A stretch of 64,000 nt of DNA from Effrenium voratum (GCA_963377175.1 CAUJNA010002780.1:1-64000); one strand, 5' to 3'; shown: positions 40,681 to 51,964, numbered from the stretch's first letter. A program made the numbers and translations. Notes: a model not told the origin generated them from the letters alone.

Positions 40681-42651
40681 TTGCCACAGTGCAGTGACGC
40701 TTTCAGCATTCGGGCCCGTTTGTGCACTCCGCAGTATGCTCAATCATGCCGTATAGGAACAAACAATTTTGGGGAACACCCATCCTTCTTTCCCCAGGGG
40801 ATTTTTCAGAAGAAGGGGCCTCAAGCCATGAGGGCCTCCCTGAGCCAGCCAGGCAAGCCCAAAGCCCAACACCGTGCACTCTTCTCCCGCCTCCAGGGCG
40901 GGTCGATCAGGCAGACTTGGGCACAGGGATCTCACGTAAGGCCAAGCCCTCCAGTTCACATGCCCATAGGGGCGCAGAAAAAATGGCCCTTAGGTGTCGC
41001 GGTTGGCAAATTAAATGTGGTCTTCGCTGACAACAAAGAGCCTTGCTTAGTTCTTGATAGCACGGTGTGTCAGGTGAACACCAGATGTTACCTGCCAGAG
41101 CGCCTTAGCCTTCCGATGGCCACCCAAGCAAGTGACGCACCAGGAGCCTTCCTGGGTGCCAGCATTTATTTCAAGGTCAAAGTTCGCCCAGACAAGCACG
41201 GCCTGCTTCTGTTCGCCTTCCAAGGCAGACTATATCACTATAGGGTCTGCCATTTTGGCGGGCCTTCCTGCTGCGCCAGGTCCACGGCCTGCTCGCGTGG
41301 CAGCCGCGCAAAGCATTCCTGTTTGTGCCCAAGCAGCAGAGATGTTCGCTGGTGGCTTTATTCTTCTGTGCTATAGCCGCACCAATCTTTTGGAAAAAGG
41401 CACAGTTCCAAGATTGCCTTGTGTGCGGTTGGGAAATTAACTTCGCCCACGACACCACCCAACTCATGCAGACCAAGCTGGTCAAGCTAGAAGAACTCAT
41501 CGCTCCCCTCCTGGGCAAAAGAAAGGTCCTTCGCAAAACACTGGAGCAGTGCATTGGGCTGCTCATCTGGGCCACCAGCGCAGCCCTGCATTTGCGATCC
41601 TGGATGGCGCCGCTGTACGCCGACCTGCATAGCCCACCAGGCTCCATGCGCTCCATCCAGCCACAACTGTGGCCGGCCTTTCGAAAATCTTTAAATAAAG
41701 ATTTGAAAATGAGCGTTGGCCTACCTAGCCTTTGGCTTTCGGCCGGCTCCAAAATTTTGGAGGTCGCAGGCAGCGCCGTGCACTGCCTTGACAACATCTC
41801 ACGCACTCCGAGCACCAGCAAGCCTACGTGGGTTCGTATAAGCTAGCCAAGCTTGCCTGCAATGGCTGGGGTCGTGTCTCAAGCACTCTCCCGTACAGCC
41901 TTTGGCAAAGCAACCCCGATTGCAAGCCTTGGCAGCCGCAGATGCCTGCGCTGAAGAGGAAGTCGTGGGCATAGGTGGTTGGGCAGTCACAGCCTCGCAA
42001 ATGGTGTGGCGTAGCCTGGAGGCGGGCGCTACTCTTTTAGCGTGCCCTCTGGCACTGACAACTCGGCAGCAGAAGCCGGCATTAACAAGCTGTTTACAAC
42101 ATCTTGGCCTTTGCAAGTTTTTGTGCAGCTTGTCGCCTCTTGGGCGCATGCCAAAAACGTCCTTCTGCAACCGACTCACCTGCCAGGGCGCTACAATGAT
42201 TGGGCAGACGATTTGAGCAGGAATCGCCTTGCACGTTTCGCCCACCGCCCGGCCAATCGTGTGCGCTTCAGCCCTACCAGCCTTGCGCAAGCTGGAAGGG
42301 GCATCACACTTTGCCCCGCAGAGGCACCATGGCGCCCAGAACATCTGGCTGCAGCCGCCGGGCATGTGTGACGTATGGCTTGCTAGCCATCCGGCTTCAG
42401 AAAGCCAGCATGGCTTGCGACAGCACCGCGCGCTCGCCTTCTGCATTTCGCACTGCGAGGCTTTTCCGCCGCCAGAATACCTGGCTGCGACGGCCGAGTT
42501 TGCGCACGAACTCCAAGCATCAGAAAACGAACTGATGAAAGTCGCTGCATTGAGGGTTCAGCAATGCCCTCGCATTGTCTGTCACTGTGCTTCGTCCCGC
42601 CGCAGGTGCAGCCCCGCACTGAAGAGGGGGACTTTTGCGCCTGGGCCTTAA
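40681..42651 (+). pseudogene. Reverse transcriptase-RNase H retroelement, inactivated
   Basis: Three frames together give a recognisable RT-RNase H order. 40980-41230: VGKLNVVFADNKEPCLVLDS, RYLPERLSLP-like region, GAFLGASIYFKVKVRPDKHG, GRLYHYRVCHFGG. 41300-41840: AFLFVPKQQRCSLVALFFCA, FWKKAQFQDCLVCGWEINFA, VLRKTLEQCIGLLIWATS, LYADLHSPPGSMRSIQ. 41900-42000: ADACAEEEVVGIGGWA (start of the RNase H core). 42042-42371: SGTDNSAAEAGINKLFTTSW, LPGRYNDWADDLSRNRLARF, the ADxLSR-type end of RNase H. The FVDD catalytic box expected after AFLFV is absent, replaced by PKQQ, and about 40 residues are missing in RNase H. Frames change at least three times. The RT-RH end with WADDLSRN resembles DIRS-like or related elements common in dinoflagellates; the class is uncertain. 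Confidence 0.7.
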
Positions 42652-42989
42652 TCGCCTGTTACCGGGGTTGCCTTGGGAAGCACTGAAGGAGGGGAACATC
42701 TCGCCCCTTGTCCTGGGTGCTCCGCAGTGCCCTAGGAAAGTGCCACCTTCCCAAGCAACCCGGTAAAAAGGTGTGCGCCTTGCTGTCGGCTTTTGGGTTC
42801 AGGGTTCTTTGTGGTTTGAGGCTAGGAGCAGTGCGCGGGACCTTTAACGCTAAGGGTTTTCTTTTCCCTTGTGTTTATAGGTCGGGGGTGAATCTCCTAC
42901 GCCGCCGCCATTTGGTGCTCCTAGCCCTCAAACTCACGTTTAGGACTCGCAACCCTGGTTTCGTTTTGAAACCCACCCACCCAACCCTT
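42652..42989. other. No gene recognised (possible 3' part of the retroelement)
   Basis: Short frames without motifs. It may belong to the 3' untranslated end of the RT element. Confidence 0.35.
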
Positions 42990-43400
42990 CTAAGCCCTAA
43001 GCTCGCTTAGGCCTTCCGGACAGCCCTCCCCGCTGGGAGCCCTCCGGACATGAACTGGGAGCGCACTCTCAGCTTCATACCAGGGCCCAGACCCGCGGTC
43101 TGGCCCTGTGGGCGTCTCTGGGTGTGGCTGTTGCTTAGGGGAACTTGAACGACCTATGATCTGCGGAGGCGGCTGCGGCTGCGGCCCCGGGCGGGGCATC
43201 ACGTTCAGGCGCACGTACTCGGCGGCGTCCTGGGGGAGCTGCGAGCGGAAGGCCTGCACGGCTGCGAGCCCTGCTGCTCCTGCGCCCACCAGGTCTGCTG
43301 CTGCCTGCGCTCCGTCGGCCGTGCTGCGCAGACGGTCCGTGATGGAGGGCGGGCCCTGGCCGTTACACTGATGCGCTCAACGAGTTTTTGATCTTGCCTG
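42990..43400 (-). pseudogene. GC-rich minus-strand coding fragment (virus-like?)
   Basis: A minus-strand frame without a start is open from about 43,395 to about 42,990. It reads QCNGQGPPSITDRLRSTADG, then AADLVGAGAAGLAAVQAF, LPQDAAEYVRLNVMPRPG and a Pro/Gln tail. Third positions are mostly G or C, as in the fibre-like fragment at 2.6-3.7 kb and the scraps at 40.2-40.6 kb. The helix-rich part followed by a Pro-rich part does not identify a family. A common origin of the three fragments is speculation. Confidence 0.25.
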
Positions 43401-43488
43401 AAATGGCCGGGGAATCGTTTTAAAATGCCTCGTGATGGGGATAGATCATTGCAATTGTTGATCTTCAACGAGGAACTCCTAGTAAGCG

Positions 43489-43497
43489 AGAGAGGGA

Positions 43498-43538
<41 letters not shown>

Positions 43539-43546
43539 CGAGAAGG
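43489..43546. repeat. (GA)n microsatellite
   Basis: GAGAGA tract with a few GAAAGA interruptions. Confidence 0.85.
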
Positions 43547-43797
43547 GGAAAGAAACGTGATTCAAACTTCCGCCCCCAGATCTGCCGGACTTTGCGGGCA
43601 TTTGCCACTGTGGGTGTGGATCGAGACAAGTTCCCCCAATCCTGGCAACAAAACTGGCCGGAAGAGTGGGGATGAAACAAGCTGGGCCAGCAACACCAAG
43701 AACCATCAAGAGAATGTACGCAGAAACGCAAATCAAAACACGGTCCACAAACGAACAAACAAAGGCAAACAATTTAATTTGAAAAAGGCAGCCAAAC

Positions 43798-43824
43798 TAC
43801 TAATTATCGCGAGCCGATTTGGGT
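43798..43824 (+). repeat. 27-bp sequence shared in inverted orientation with 51672-51698
   Basis: The 27 bases starting TACTAATTATCGCGAG and ending GATTTGGGT are present as an exact reverse complement at 51672-51698. Similarity stops at both ends, so they may be boundary motifs of a dispersed repeat. Confidence 0.6.
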
Positions 43825-44099
43825 AAGAATTATACGTCAATTTTCAATGGTCAGAGCAATCAGGCGCATTCAGGTGTCAAGGGCATGAACGAAGGTAAAA
43901 AAACAAAACGGGCGCTGAGCACGGTCTATTTTTTATTTCTTTAACAAGACTCCACGCACTGTTCATACGATTGTTTTTTAGCAGTCAGCACAGACGGTTT
44001 CATTTGTTCGGGTAGACTCAGTCTCCTCGCAAAGTACATATGGTTGAACGTTCAGCGCATCAGCGCACCGATTTCTTTTCTTTGGTAGACGGGCGCAAA

Positions 44100-44290
44100 A
44101 CGTGAAAGAAGCTAGCGCGAGAGCGCGCAGAGAACTTGCGCAGATAATTTTGAGCCGAGCACTTGCGCAGAGAAAACTTGTGCAGAGAAATTTGCGCAGA
44201 GAGAGAAACTTGCTCAGACACATTTGCTCAGAGAAAGTTGCTCAGAAACTTGCGCAGAGAAGCTTGCTGAGCGAACTTTGCTTTCGCCCC
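44100..44290 (+). repeat. Degenerate short tandem repeat (TTGCGCAGAGAAAC)
   Basis: About ten diverged 11-20 bp units built on CTTGCGCAGAGAA and GCTCAGA. The frame reading repeated ARRELAQ and QRKLVQRN is an artefact of the repeat. Confidence 0.5.
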
Positions 44291-44679
44291 CCCGTTCTTC
44301 TAGCGTATGTTTGGTTGGGGGGTTCCCCTATCTTGTTACGATCCCATATGCGTGTGTATATATGCACATATATACATATCCCAGGCGATCCCAGGCAACC
44401 CCCCACGTTAGTGTTTCTTCGCCATGTTGCTTTTTCTAAAAGGGTGGTTTCTTTGGTTGCCTACACAAAGAAATGTAATCACTGAGTACAAAATGAGGCG
44501 TCAAATCATTGCTCGCAAGGGCCTTTTGTGACTCAATTTTACTTGAATTGTCCACACAAGCAACGCCCCGCCTCAGTCTCATGCCATGCTTAAATTTAGA
44601 CAGCGAGGATGGAGTTGAACTGCGGGTAGGTTCGGAGTGTTTGAAACTTCTTTTGGTGTCGTCTGTAATAACGGAATAT

Positions 44680-46500
44680 GGTGAGTTGGTGGTGAACACT
44701 GGCGAGAAGTTGGTGACGCTTGAGAAGTAAGCAGGTGAGAGTGTTGTGAAAATGTGGGGCTGTTGTGAAAGGAGCGCAGAGTAACAGTTTGAAAGCGGTG
44801 AGAAGATTGAGAGTCAGAAGATGGTGGGCTGGTGAAAAGTTTGCAAGTTTGTGAAACGTGTGCAAGTTGAGGAAAAAACGGGAGTCTGTGAACGTCTGCC
44901 AAATTTGCGAACAGACAACAGAAAAGATGGCGAGTTGGTGAACCTTTTGGTAAGTGGTGAAAAGATTGCGAAAAGATGACTTTGTAGAACAAAATTGGTG
45001 ACAAGAAGGTGAAAAGACGGTGGGTTGCAAAAAAATGCACGTTGGTGAAAAGATGGTGAGCTGGTGGAAATCTGGCAAGTTGGTGAGACGCTTGTGAAAA
45101 GATGGCGAGTTTGTGAAATTTGGCAAGTTTGCGAAGAGATGGTGAAACGATTGTGAGTTGGTGAACAATTTGCAAGTTGGTAAAAGAAGGTGAAATGCCG
45201 AAAAGTGAGCAAGTTGGTGGACAGATTGTGAGCTGGTGAATATTTGGCAAGTTGGTGAAAAGATGGTGAACAGATCGCAAACTGTTGCAAATTTGACAAG
45301 CTTGCAACATGTTGGCGAAAGCGAAAATTTGGCCAGTTGGTTAAAAGATGTGAAAAGATGGTAAACAGGTCGCGAGTTGGTGAAAAGATGGTAAGAAGAT
45401 GGTGAACTGCCGAAATGTTGGCAAAAGTTGGTGAGTTGGTGAAAAGATGGTGAACAGATGGTGAACTGCCGAAAATTTCGCAAGTCAGTGAACAAAGTTG
45501 GCAAACACATTGTGAGTTGGTGACAAGATTGTGAACAGATGGTGAACAGATGGTGAGCTACCGAAAAATTGGCAAGTTGGTCCAATTTGGTGAATGTGCG
45601 AAAAATTGGCAAGTCGGTGAAAAGATTGTGAAAAGATGGTGGGTTGGTGAAAAGTTGGTGAAAAGATGGTGAGCTGCTGAAAATTTAGCTAGGTGGTAAA
45701 AAGTTTGTGAATTTGCGAAAAATTGAACAGTTGGTGAAAAGATTGTGAAAAGATGGTGACAAGGTGGAACACTTCTGGGCACAGCTGGAACACTTCCAGA
45801 ACACTTCTTTGGAGGACTGGAACACTTGTGGAACACTTCCAAGAGGTCAGGAATTTCACCATCTTTTCACCAACTTGCCAAATTTTTGGCAGTTCACCAT
45901 TTGTTCACCATCTTTTCACCAACTCACCATCTTTTTACCAACTTGCAAGCAAAAGAGCCAATTCGCCAAATTTTCGGCAGTTCACCATCTTTTCACAATC
46001 TTTTCACCAACCCACCATCTATTCACCATCATTTTACCAACTCACCCTCTTTTACAAACTTGCAAACAAAAGCGCCGATTCGCCAACTTTTTACCGACTT
46101 GCCAACATTTCGGCAGTTCACCATCTTTCCACAATCTTTTTACCAACTCACAATCTGTCCACCATTTGCTCGCCAACTAGCCAAATGTTCGCAAGTTCGC
46201 CAACATTTTGCGAACTTGTCAAATGTCCAGCAGTTTGCTATATTTTCACAAACGTTCATGTTTGTTTGTCAGTTCACCATTGTTTCACGTGTTTCACCAG
46301 CTTGCAACAAATCGCACATTTGCCAACATTTTCCAAACTTGCCAAACACTTACCAACTCAATCTGTTCACAATCTTATTGCCACCTTTCACCAACTTGCA
46401 AACTTGCCGTCAGTTCAGAATCTGTTCAACATCTTTTGAGCAATTTGCAGACTTTTCGACCAGCCACCATTGTTCGCAAAATCTGTTCACACACTGTACA
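44680..46500. repeat. Satellite-like array in two opposite orientations (TTCACCATCTTTTCACCAAC)
   Basis: From 44,680 to about 45,760 the plus strand is built from AAGATGGTGA, AGTTGGTGAA, ATTTGGCAAG and CTGCCGAAA words. From about 45,850 to 46,500 the reverse complements (TTCACCATCT, TTCACCAACT, CTTGCCAAAT, TTTCGGCAG) dominate. The centre (45,760-45,850) carries repeats of GGAACACTTC. The result is an inverted array of about 1.8 kb. Stop codons are rare on the strand with TTCACCA, which produces long Phe/Ser/Pro/His-rich frames; I treat these as non-genic. Confidence 0.8.
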
Positions 46501-46504
46501 AACC

Positions 46505-47010
46505 GCTAGGGGAAAACTGTAGTCAGGCCCAACGTATCCCAACTACAGTTTTACCTTCATGATTTAGGCGGTGTGTTGCTGGGGATGCTGGGGCCTGCTG
46601 GGGGTTTTGCCGGTGATGCTGGGTGTTGCTGGCGCCGCTGGCCTTAAAAACGCGAGGGAAAAACTGTAGTCAGGCCCAACGTGCCCCGACTACAGTTGTT
46701 CCATCATTTTTTGAGCGGTGTGTTGCTGGGATTGCTGGGGGTGTTGCTGGTGATGCTGGGGACGCTGGCCTTAAAACGCTTGGGAAACGGTTGGGAAAAA
46801 ACTGTAGTCAGGCCCAACGTGCCCCGACTACAGTTTTTCCATCGTTTTGTTTTTTGGTGGTGTGTTGCTGGGGATGCTGGGGGTGTTGCTGGTGATGCTG
46901 GGGACGCTGGCCTTAGAAACGCTTGGGAAACGGTTGGGAAAAAACTGTAGTCAGGCCCAACGTGCCCCGACTACAGTTTTTCCCTCGTTTTTTTTGGCGG
47001 TGTGTTGCTG
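46505..47010. repeat. About 143-bp tandem repeat, four copies, each with a 12-13 bp hairpin
   Basis: Copies at about 46,508, 46,650, 46,794 and 46,937 contain AAAACTGTAGTC, AGGCCCAACGTGCCCC and GACTACAGTTTT, i.e. a stem of 12-13 bp, followed by a (GTGTTGCTGGGGATGCTGG)-type G-rich segment. Confidence 0.75.
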
Positions 47011-47039
47011 GGGATGCTGGGGTTTGTTACTTTTGCTTG

Positions 47040-47350
47040 TTGTGTGTGTGTGGCTGTCACTGGCCTGCTTGGTCGGGTTGCTGCTTTTCGTGAAGTGGGA
47101 TTTTCCCAATAGGTTTCTAGTTTGGTTGTTGTGTGTGCCTGCCTTGTTTTCTCTGCGCAGCAGGGCTTTTCACTGGCCTGCTTGGTCGGCCTGGCGCTTT
47201 TCGTGAAATGGTTCTCTTTTAGTAGAGCTTCTAATTTGTTTGCTGTCTGTGGCTGCCATTTTTTTGTGAAGCTGGACCCCTTTCAGGGCCTGTAGTTGGC
47301 CTGCTTGGTCGGCCTGCTGCTTTTGGTGAAGTGGGACTTTTTTGGAGGGC
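47040..47350 (-). repeat. Inverted copies of the 121-bp repeat found at 48.24-49.19 kb
   Basis: Two to three diverged units containing CACTGGCCTGCTTGGTCGG and CTGCTTTTCGTGAAGTGGG, the reverse complement of the array downstream. Confidence 0.65.
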
Positions 47351-47830
47351 TTCATCACAATACAGCTGATGCGCCTCGTACTAGTAGCAATGCCCTTTTG
47401 CTTGAAAAGCACATATGGCTCGCTATCTAAACTGGCAAACCCCAATGAAAAACGACTGAAAAAGGTAAAAAACAGATTAAACCAAATACAAAACGATTAA
47501 ACAAAAAAAACTAAACAAAGATAAAACAAAAAAGATACTATCTGTTAGTATCTTCCATATGTGTTAGTAGAGAATATGTGAAAACTTATTATCTTTTACT
47601 TTCCCGAGTAGCTACTCCTAAGTCTACTATAAGTCCGCCGGAACATAGCCAAACAAATCTAAGATAAACATAGGTTAACCACCTGATAAACAGACTTATG
47701 TCTGACATACTATCCTCTATTTCCAAGCTATCTGACTGCGAGCCTTCTTAGTACTGTCAACTTGGTACAATTCTATGCGACTTTTGCGCGGCGTATGTAT
47801 TGTTCAATGATTGTTGCGTATAAAAACCGT
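47351..47830. other. AT-rich spacer, no gene
   Basis: An A-rich tract with words like AAACAGATTAAA and AAGATACTATCTGTTAGTATC, loosely resembling the reverse complement of the T-rich stretch at 51.13-51.30 kb. Confidence 0.4.
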
Positions 47831-47834
47831 TTTA

Positions 47835-48085
47835 CGCATAACCTATGCATAACTTCTGCATAACTTCTGCATAACTTCTGCATAACTTCTGCATAGGAAT
47901 TGCTTTATGCAGCCTATGTCACTGACAAAACAACTTCTGCATATATGCAGAAGTTGCCCTACTAAAATCAGTATTACTTCTGCATATATGCAGAAGTTAT
48001 GCAGCCTATGTTTTTTTATGCAGAAGTTATGCAGAAGTTATGCAGAAGTTATGCAGAAGTTATGCAGAAGTTATGCATGTGTGCC
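47835..48085. repeat. Inverted arrays of an 11-mer around perfect palindromes
   Basis: Plus-strand GCATAACTTCT units lie at about 47,838-47,893, and their complement AGAAGTTATGC recurs at about 48,018-48,078. Between them lie two perfect palindromes, AACTTCTGCATATATGCAGA extended to 24 bp at about 47,932 and a 22-bp version at about 47,975. The whole block can fold into one large cruciform. Confidence 0.8.
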
Positions 48086-48239
48086 CTCAGGTTTTGCATA
48101 TTCCACACTTTATGCACACATAGTCACATAGTGTTATAAAAAAACAATTTTGGGTTTGAGGAGCTGCTTTTTGAGGCCGACACCTGATGACATCATCAAG
48201 ACCGCACTGTCAGAGGACGCGGTCATGACACCCTACCAA

Positions 48240-49185
48240 TGGAAAAATCCCACTTCAAGAAAAGCAGCAGGCCGAGCAAGCAGGCCAGTGACAAGCCCTG
48301 AAAAAACCAACTGCACAAAAAAACTGGCAGCCACACACACAACAAGCAAACTAGAAGCCCAATGGAAAAATGCTTTTCAAGAAAAGCAGCAGGCCGACCA
48401 AGCAGGCCAGTGACAGGCCCTGAAAAAACCCACCTTCACCAAAAAAAAGGCAGCTAGAGACAACAAGCAAACTAGAAGCCCAATGGAAAAAATCCTACTT
48501 CAAGAAAAGCAGCATGCCGACCAAGCAGGCCAGTGACAGGCCCTGAAACAAATGCACCTTCCCCCAAATAAATGGCAGCTATAGACAACAAGCAAATGGG
48601 AAGCTCTACTGAAGACATCCCACTTCATGAAAAGCAGCAGGCCGACCAACCAGGCCAGTGACAGGCCCTGAAAAAAACCCACCTTCACAAAAAAAAAGGC
48701 AGCTAGAGACAGCAAGCAAACTAGAAGCCCAATGGAAAAATCCCACTTCAAGAAAAGCAGCAGGCCGACCAAGCAGGCCAGTGACAGGCCCTGAAAAAAA
48801 CCCACCTTCACCAAAAAAAATGGCAGCTAGAGACAACAAGCAAATGGGAAGCTCTACTGAAGAAATCCCACTCCGTGAAAAGCAGGCCAAGCAGGCCAGT
48901 GACCGGCCCTGAAACAAATCCGCCGTCACCAAAAAAAATGGCAGCCAGAGACAACAAGAAAATGGGCAGCTCTACTGAAGACATCCCACTCCATGAAAAG
49001 CAGCTGGCCGACCAAGCAGGCCAGTGACAGGCCCTGAAACAAATCCACCTTCCCCCAAATAAATGGCAGCTAGAGACAACAAGCAAATGGGAAGCTCTAC
49101 TGAAGAAATCCCACTCCATGAAAAGCAGCAGGCCGACCAAGCAGGCCAGTGACAGGCCCTGAAAAACACCAACTGTGCAAAAACA
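48240..49185 (+). repeat. About 121-bp tandem repeat, eight copies
   Basis: Units of 119-123 bp contain AAAAGCAGCAGGCCGACC, AAGCAGGCCAGTGACAGGCC and GGCAGCTAGAGACAACAAGC. Frames of about 85-140 codons on both strands are artefacts of the array. Confidence 0.8.
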
Positions 49186-49189
49186 TGCA

Positions 49190-49770
49190 TTTGATATTTT
49201 TCTTTTTGAACCCCCCAGGTAAAGAACCATCACTTTTGGGACTCGGGATTTTGATTTTTTGATTTGTTTGAACCCACCAAGTAAAGAAACATCACGTTTG
49301 GGGCTCGGGATTTTGAACTTTTTGACTCCCCAGGTAAAGAAACTTTTGGGACTCGGGATTTTGAACTGTTTGATTCTTTTGAGCTCCGCTCCCCAAGTAA
49401 AGAAACATCACGTTTGGGGCTCGGGATTTTGAACTTTTTGATTTGTTTGAACCCACCAAGTAAAGAAACATCACGTTTGGGACTCGGGATTTTGAACTTT
49501 TTGAACTTTTTGACTCCCCAGGTAAAGAAGCTTTTGGGACTCGGGATTTTGTACTTTTGATTTTTTTGAACTCCCCAAGTAAAGAAACATCACGTTTGGG
49601 GCTCGGGATTTTGAACTTTTTGAACTTTTTGAACTCCCCAAGTAAAGAAACATCACTGTGGGGGCCCGGGATTTTGAACTTTGTGAACTTTTTGAACTCC
49701 CCGAAACATCACTTTGGGGGCCCGGTGTTTTGAACTTTTTGAACTTTGTTGGTCTCCCCAACCAAGCCAG
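49190..49770 (+). repeat. Tandem repeat of about 60-90 bp (GGGACTCGGGATTTTGAAC)
   Basis: About eight units containing CCCCAAGTAAAGAAACATCA, CGTTTGGGGCTCGGGATTTT and GAACTTTTTGA, with length variation from repeated GAACTTTTT blocks. Confidence 0.75.
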
Positions 49771-49879
49771 GGTTATCGACCTTTTTTTGTTTGTCCTTCA
49801 GTCCAGGAACTCAGATTCGAGGGGCTCTGGATGTTGACCTAATTTGTTTTTCCTAAATTCCCAAGTAAAGAAGCATGAC

Positions 49880-50780
49880 TTGAGCGACCCAAGTTGGGTA
49901 ACTGCCACCAACCCAAACTAAATGAAACAAGCGGCCCCTCCAACCAACCAACCCTAACTACATGAAACAAGCGGCCCCTCCAAACCAGCAACCGAAACTA
50001 ATTACACACCGGCCCCCTCCAAACCACCTGAGACTAGAACCATCAACCCAAACTAAAGGGAAAAAGCGGCCCCTCCACACAACCAACCCCAACTAAATGA
50101 AGCAAGCGGCCCCTCCAAACATCAACCCAAACCAAATGGAAAAAGCGGAGCCCTCCAAACTACCAACCCAAACTAAATAAATCAATCAGTCCCTGCAAAC
50201 CAGCAACCGAAACTAATGGAAAACCGGCCCCCTCCCAACCAACAACGAAAATTGAATAAAGCTAGAGCCATCAACCCACACTAAATTGAAAAAGCGGCCC
50301 GTCCACACAACCAACCCAAATTAAATGAAACAAGCGGCCTCTCCAAACCATCAACCCAAACCAAACGGAAAAAGCGGCCCCTCCACACAACGAACCCAAA
50401 CTAAATGAAACAAACGGCCGCTCCAAACCAGCAACCCAAAGAAATGGAAAACCGCCCCCCCCCCACCCCCCCCCCAAACCATCAAATGGAAAAGCGGACC
50501 CCTCCAAACCACCGACGAAAATTACGTGAAATTAGTACAATCAACCCAAACTAGATGAAACAAGCGGCCCCTCCCAACCAGCAACCCAAACTAAATGGAA
50601 AAAGTGGCCCCCTCCAAACTACCAACCCAAACTAAATGAATCGAGCGGCCCCTCCAAACCAGCAACCGATAGACGGAGAACCGGCCCCCTCCAAACCGCC
50701 TACCCAAACTAAATGAACACCCTGAACCACAAACCCAAACTAAATGGAAAAAGCGGCCCGCTCCAAACCTCTTCTTTGCA
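49880..50780 (+). repeat. About 40-45-bp tandem repeat (CCAACCCAAACTAAATGAAA)
   Basis: Roughly twenty imperfect units made of AACCCAAACTAAATGAAA, CAAGCGGCCCCTCCAAACC and variants. It includes a C-run at about 50,455-50,475. Confidence 0.75.
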
Positions 50781-51945
50781 AAGCCAGGTTTTCCCTCTTA
50801 ATTTGTTTTACGTTTGGGCATTTTCAGATACTTATTTCACTGTAACAGGTACAAATATTATTGCGCCAGGATGATGCCATTGTTCGGATGATGATTCTAT
50901 ATGGCTATGACTTTTTAAAGGCATGTCACGCCCCACGCAGCGCGAATCTTGGTAAGGAGGTATGTAAGGGGGGGCTCTTGTTAGTCTGTCATGAGAGAAA
51001 AAGTGCTTGACACTTCCACAGTTCCAGCACGAAAGTCGCAACTATTGATTTATCCGGCCCCTTCCCTGCTAATTACCTGTTGCAACATGTCTTCTGCTGC
51101 AGGGCAAGCTCTTTGCAACTCTGTGCATGTGTTTATCTTGTAATCGTTGTTTAATCTGTTTTTAACTGTTTGTTTTTGTCCTTTTTATCTTGTTTATCTG
51201 TTTTTTATGTTTTAACTTCTTTTTTTTTGTTATCTTTGGTTTTTTGCTGTATCTTTTTTCTTTAGTATCTTCCCATTAGAAGAAACAATAGATACCAAGT
51301 TCAGACTAAGTGTCCGGTATCTAATCTAGACTATCTACTTACTTTCTCTTATATCTGCACTATCTTGCCACGAGCCTTCCTAGTATTATGTGAATGTCGT
51401 GGTAGTGAAAGGAAGTGAACAGTGAACACATCAGGTGGATGACACTACTACATATGATGCACGATGCTTGGGTTTATGTTGTGCACTTGGCCTGCGTGAG
51501 AAAATGAAGGTCCGGCTGATGTCTGTATCGGCGGCTGCCATGACCACGAGCTGAGTTTGCACTATTCTGGCAAACCAGAGGTTAGTTTGTGTGAAACTAG
51601 GTTAGGTTGCCCTGTTTTGCCGGGGGAAGGGCTTGTCACACCTGGGTACGACATTAAAAACCCCATCCGTCACCCAAATCGGCTCGCGATAATTAGTAAG
51701 CCAAACAATCAAACAACCAAGGCAATCTGAGATATCAAGGCAAACATAGCTGAACAAAAGCAAGACCAATCAGGCTAATAGCATGGCCAATCCAACCGCA
51801 ACTAAATCGAATGCAACCATTATTGCAAACAACGTGCGGACGGCAAGCAAGCTCAACGACCGATGAAATCAGCAAAACCGCCAATGACACACGAAGCAGC
51901 CACAAATAACACAGCCAGTATCGTGGCAACTTCTTTGGTGATGTT
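50781..51945. other. No gene recognised
   Basis: Contains a T-rich stretch (51,130-51,280) and the inverted 27-bp copy at 51672-51698. Confidence 0.4.
51672..51698 (-). repeat. Inverted partner of 43798-43824
   Basis: Exact 27-bp reverse complement of the earlier copy, about 7.9 kb away. Confidence 0.6.
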
Positions 51946-51947
51946 GT

Positions 51948-51964
51948 TGCTTGCTTGCTTGCTT

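Noticed and set aside
41250..41275. GCCATTTTGGC, part of the spliced leader
   Set aside because: Lies inside the RT coding remnant (VCHFGG) and lacks the rest of the leader.
44596..45612. 338-codon minus-strand frame, and plus-strand frames at 45753-46509, rich in Phe/Ser/Pro/His
   Set aside because: They follow the TTCACCA satellite in both orientations, which lacks stop codons on that strand.
48150..49233. Frames of 70-140 codons on both strands
   Set aside because: Products of the 121-bp tandem array; some show apparent membrane helices only because of repeat composition.
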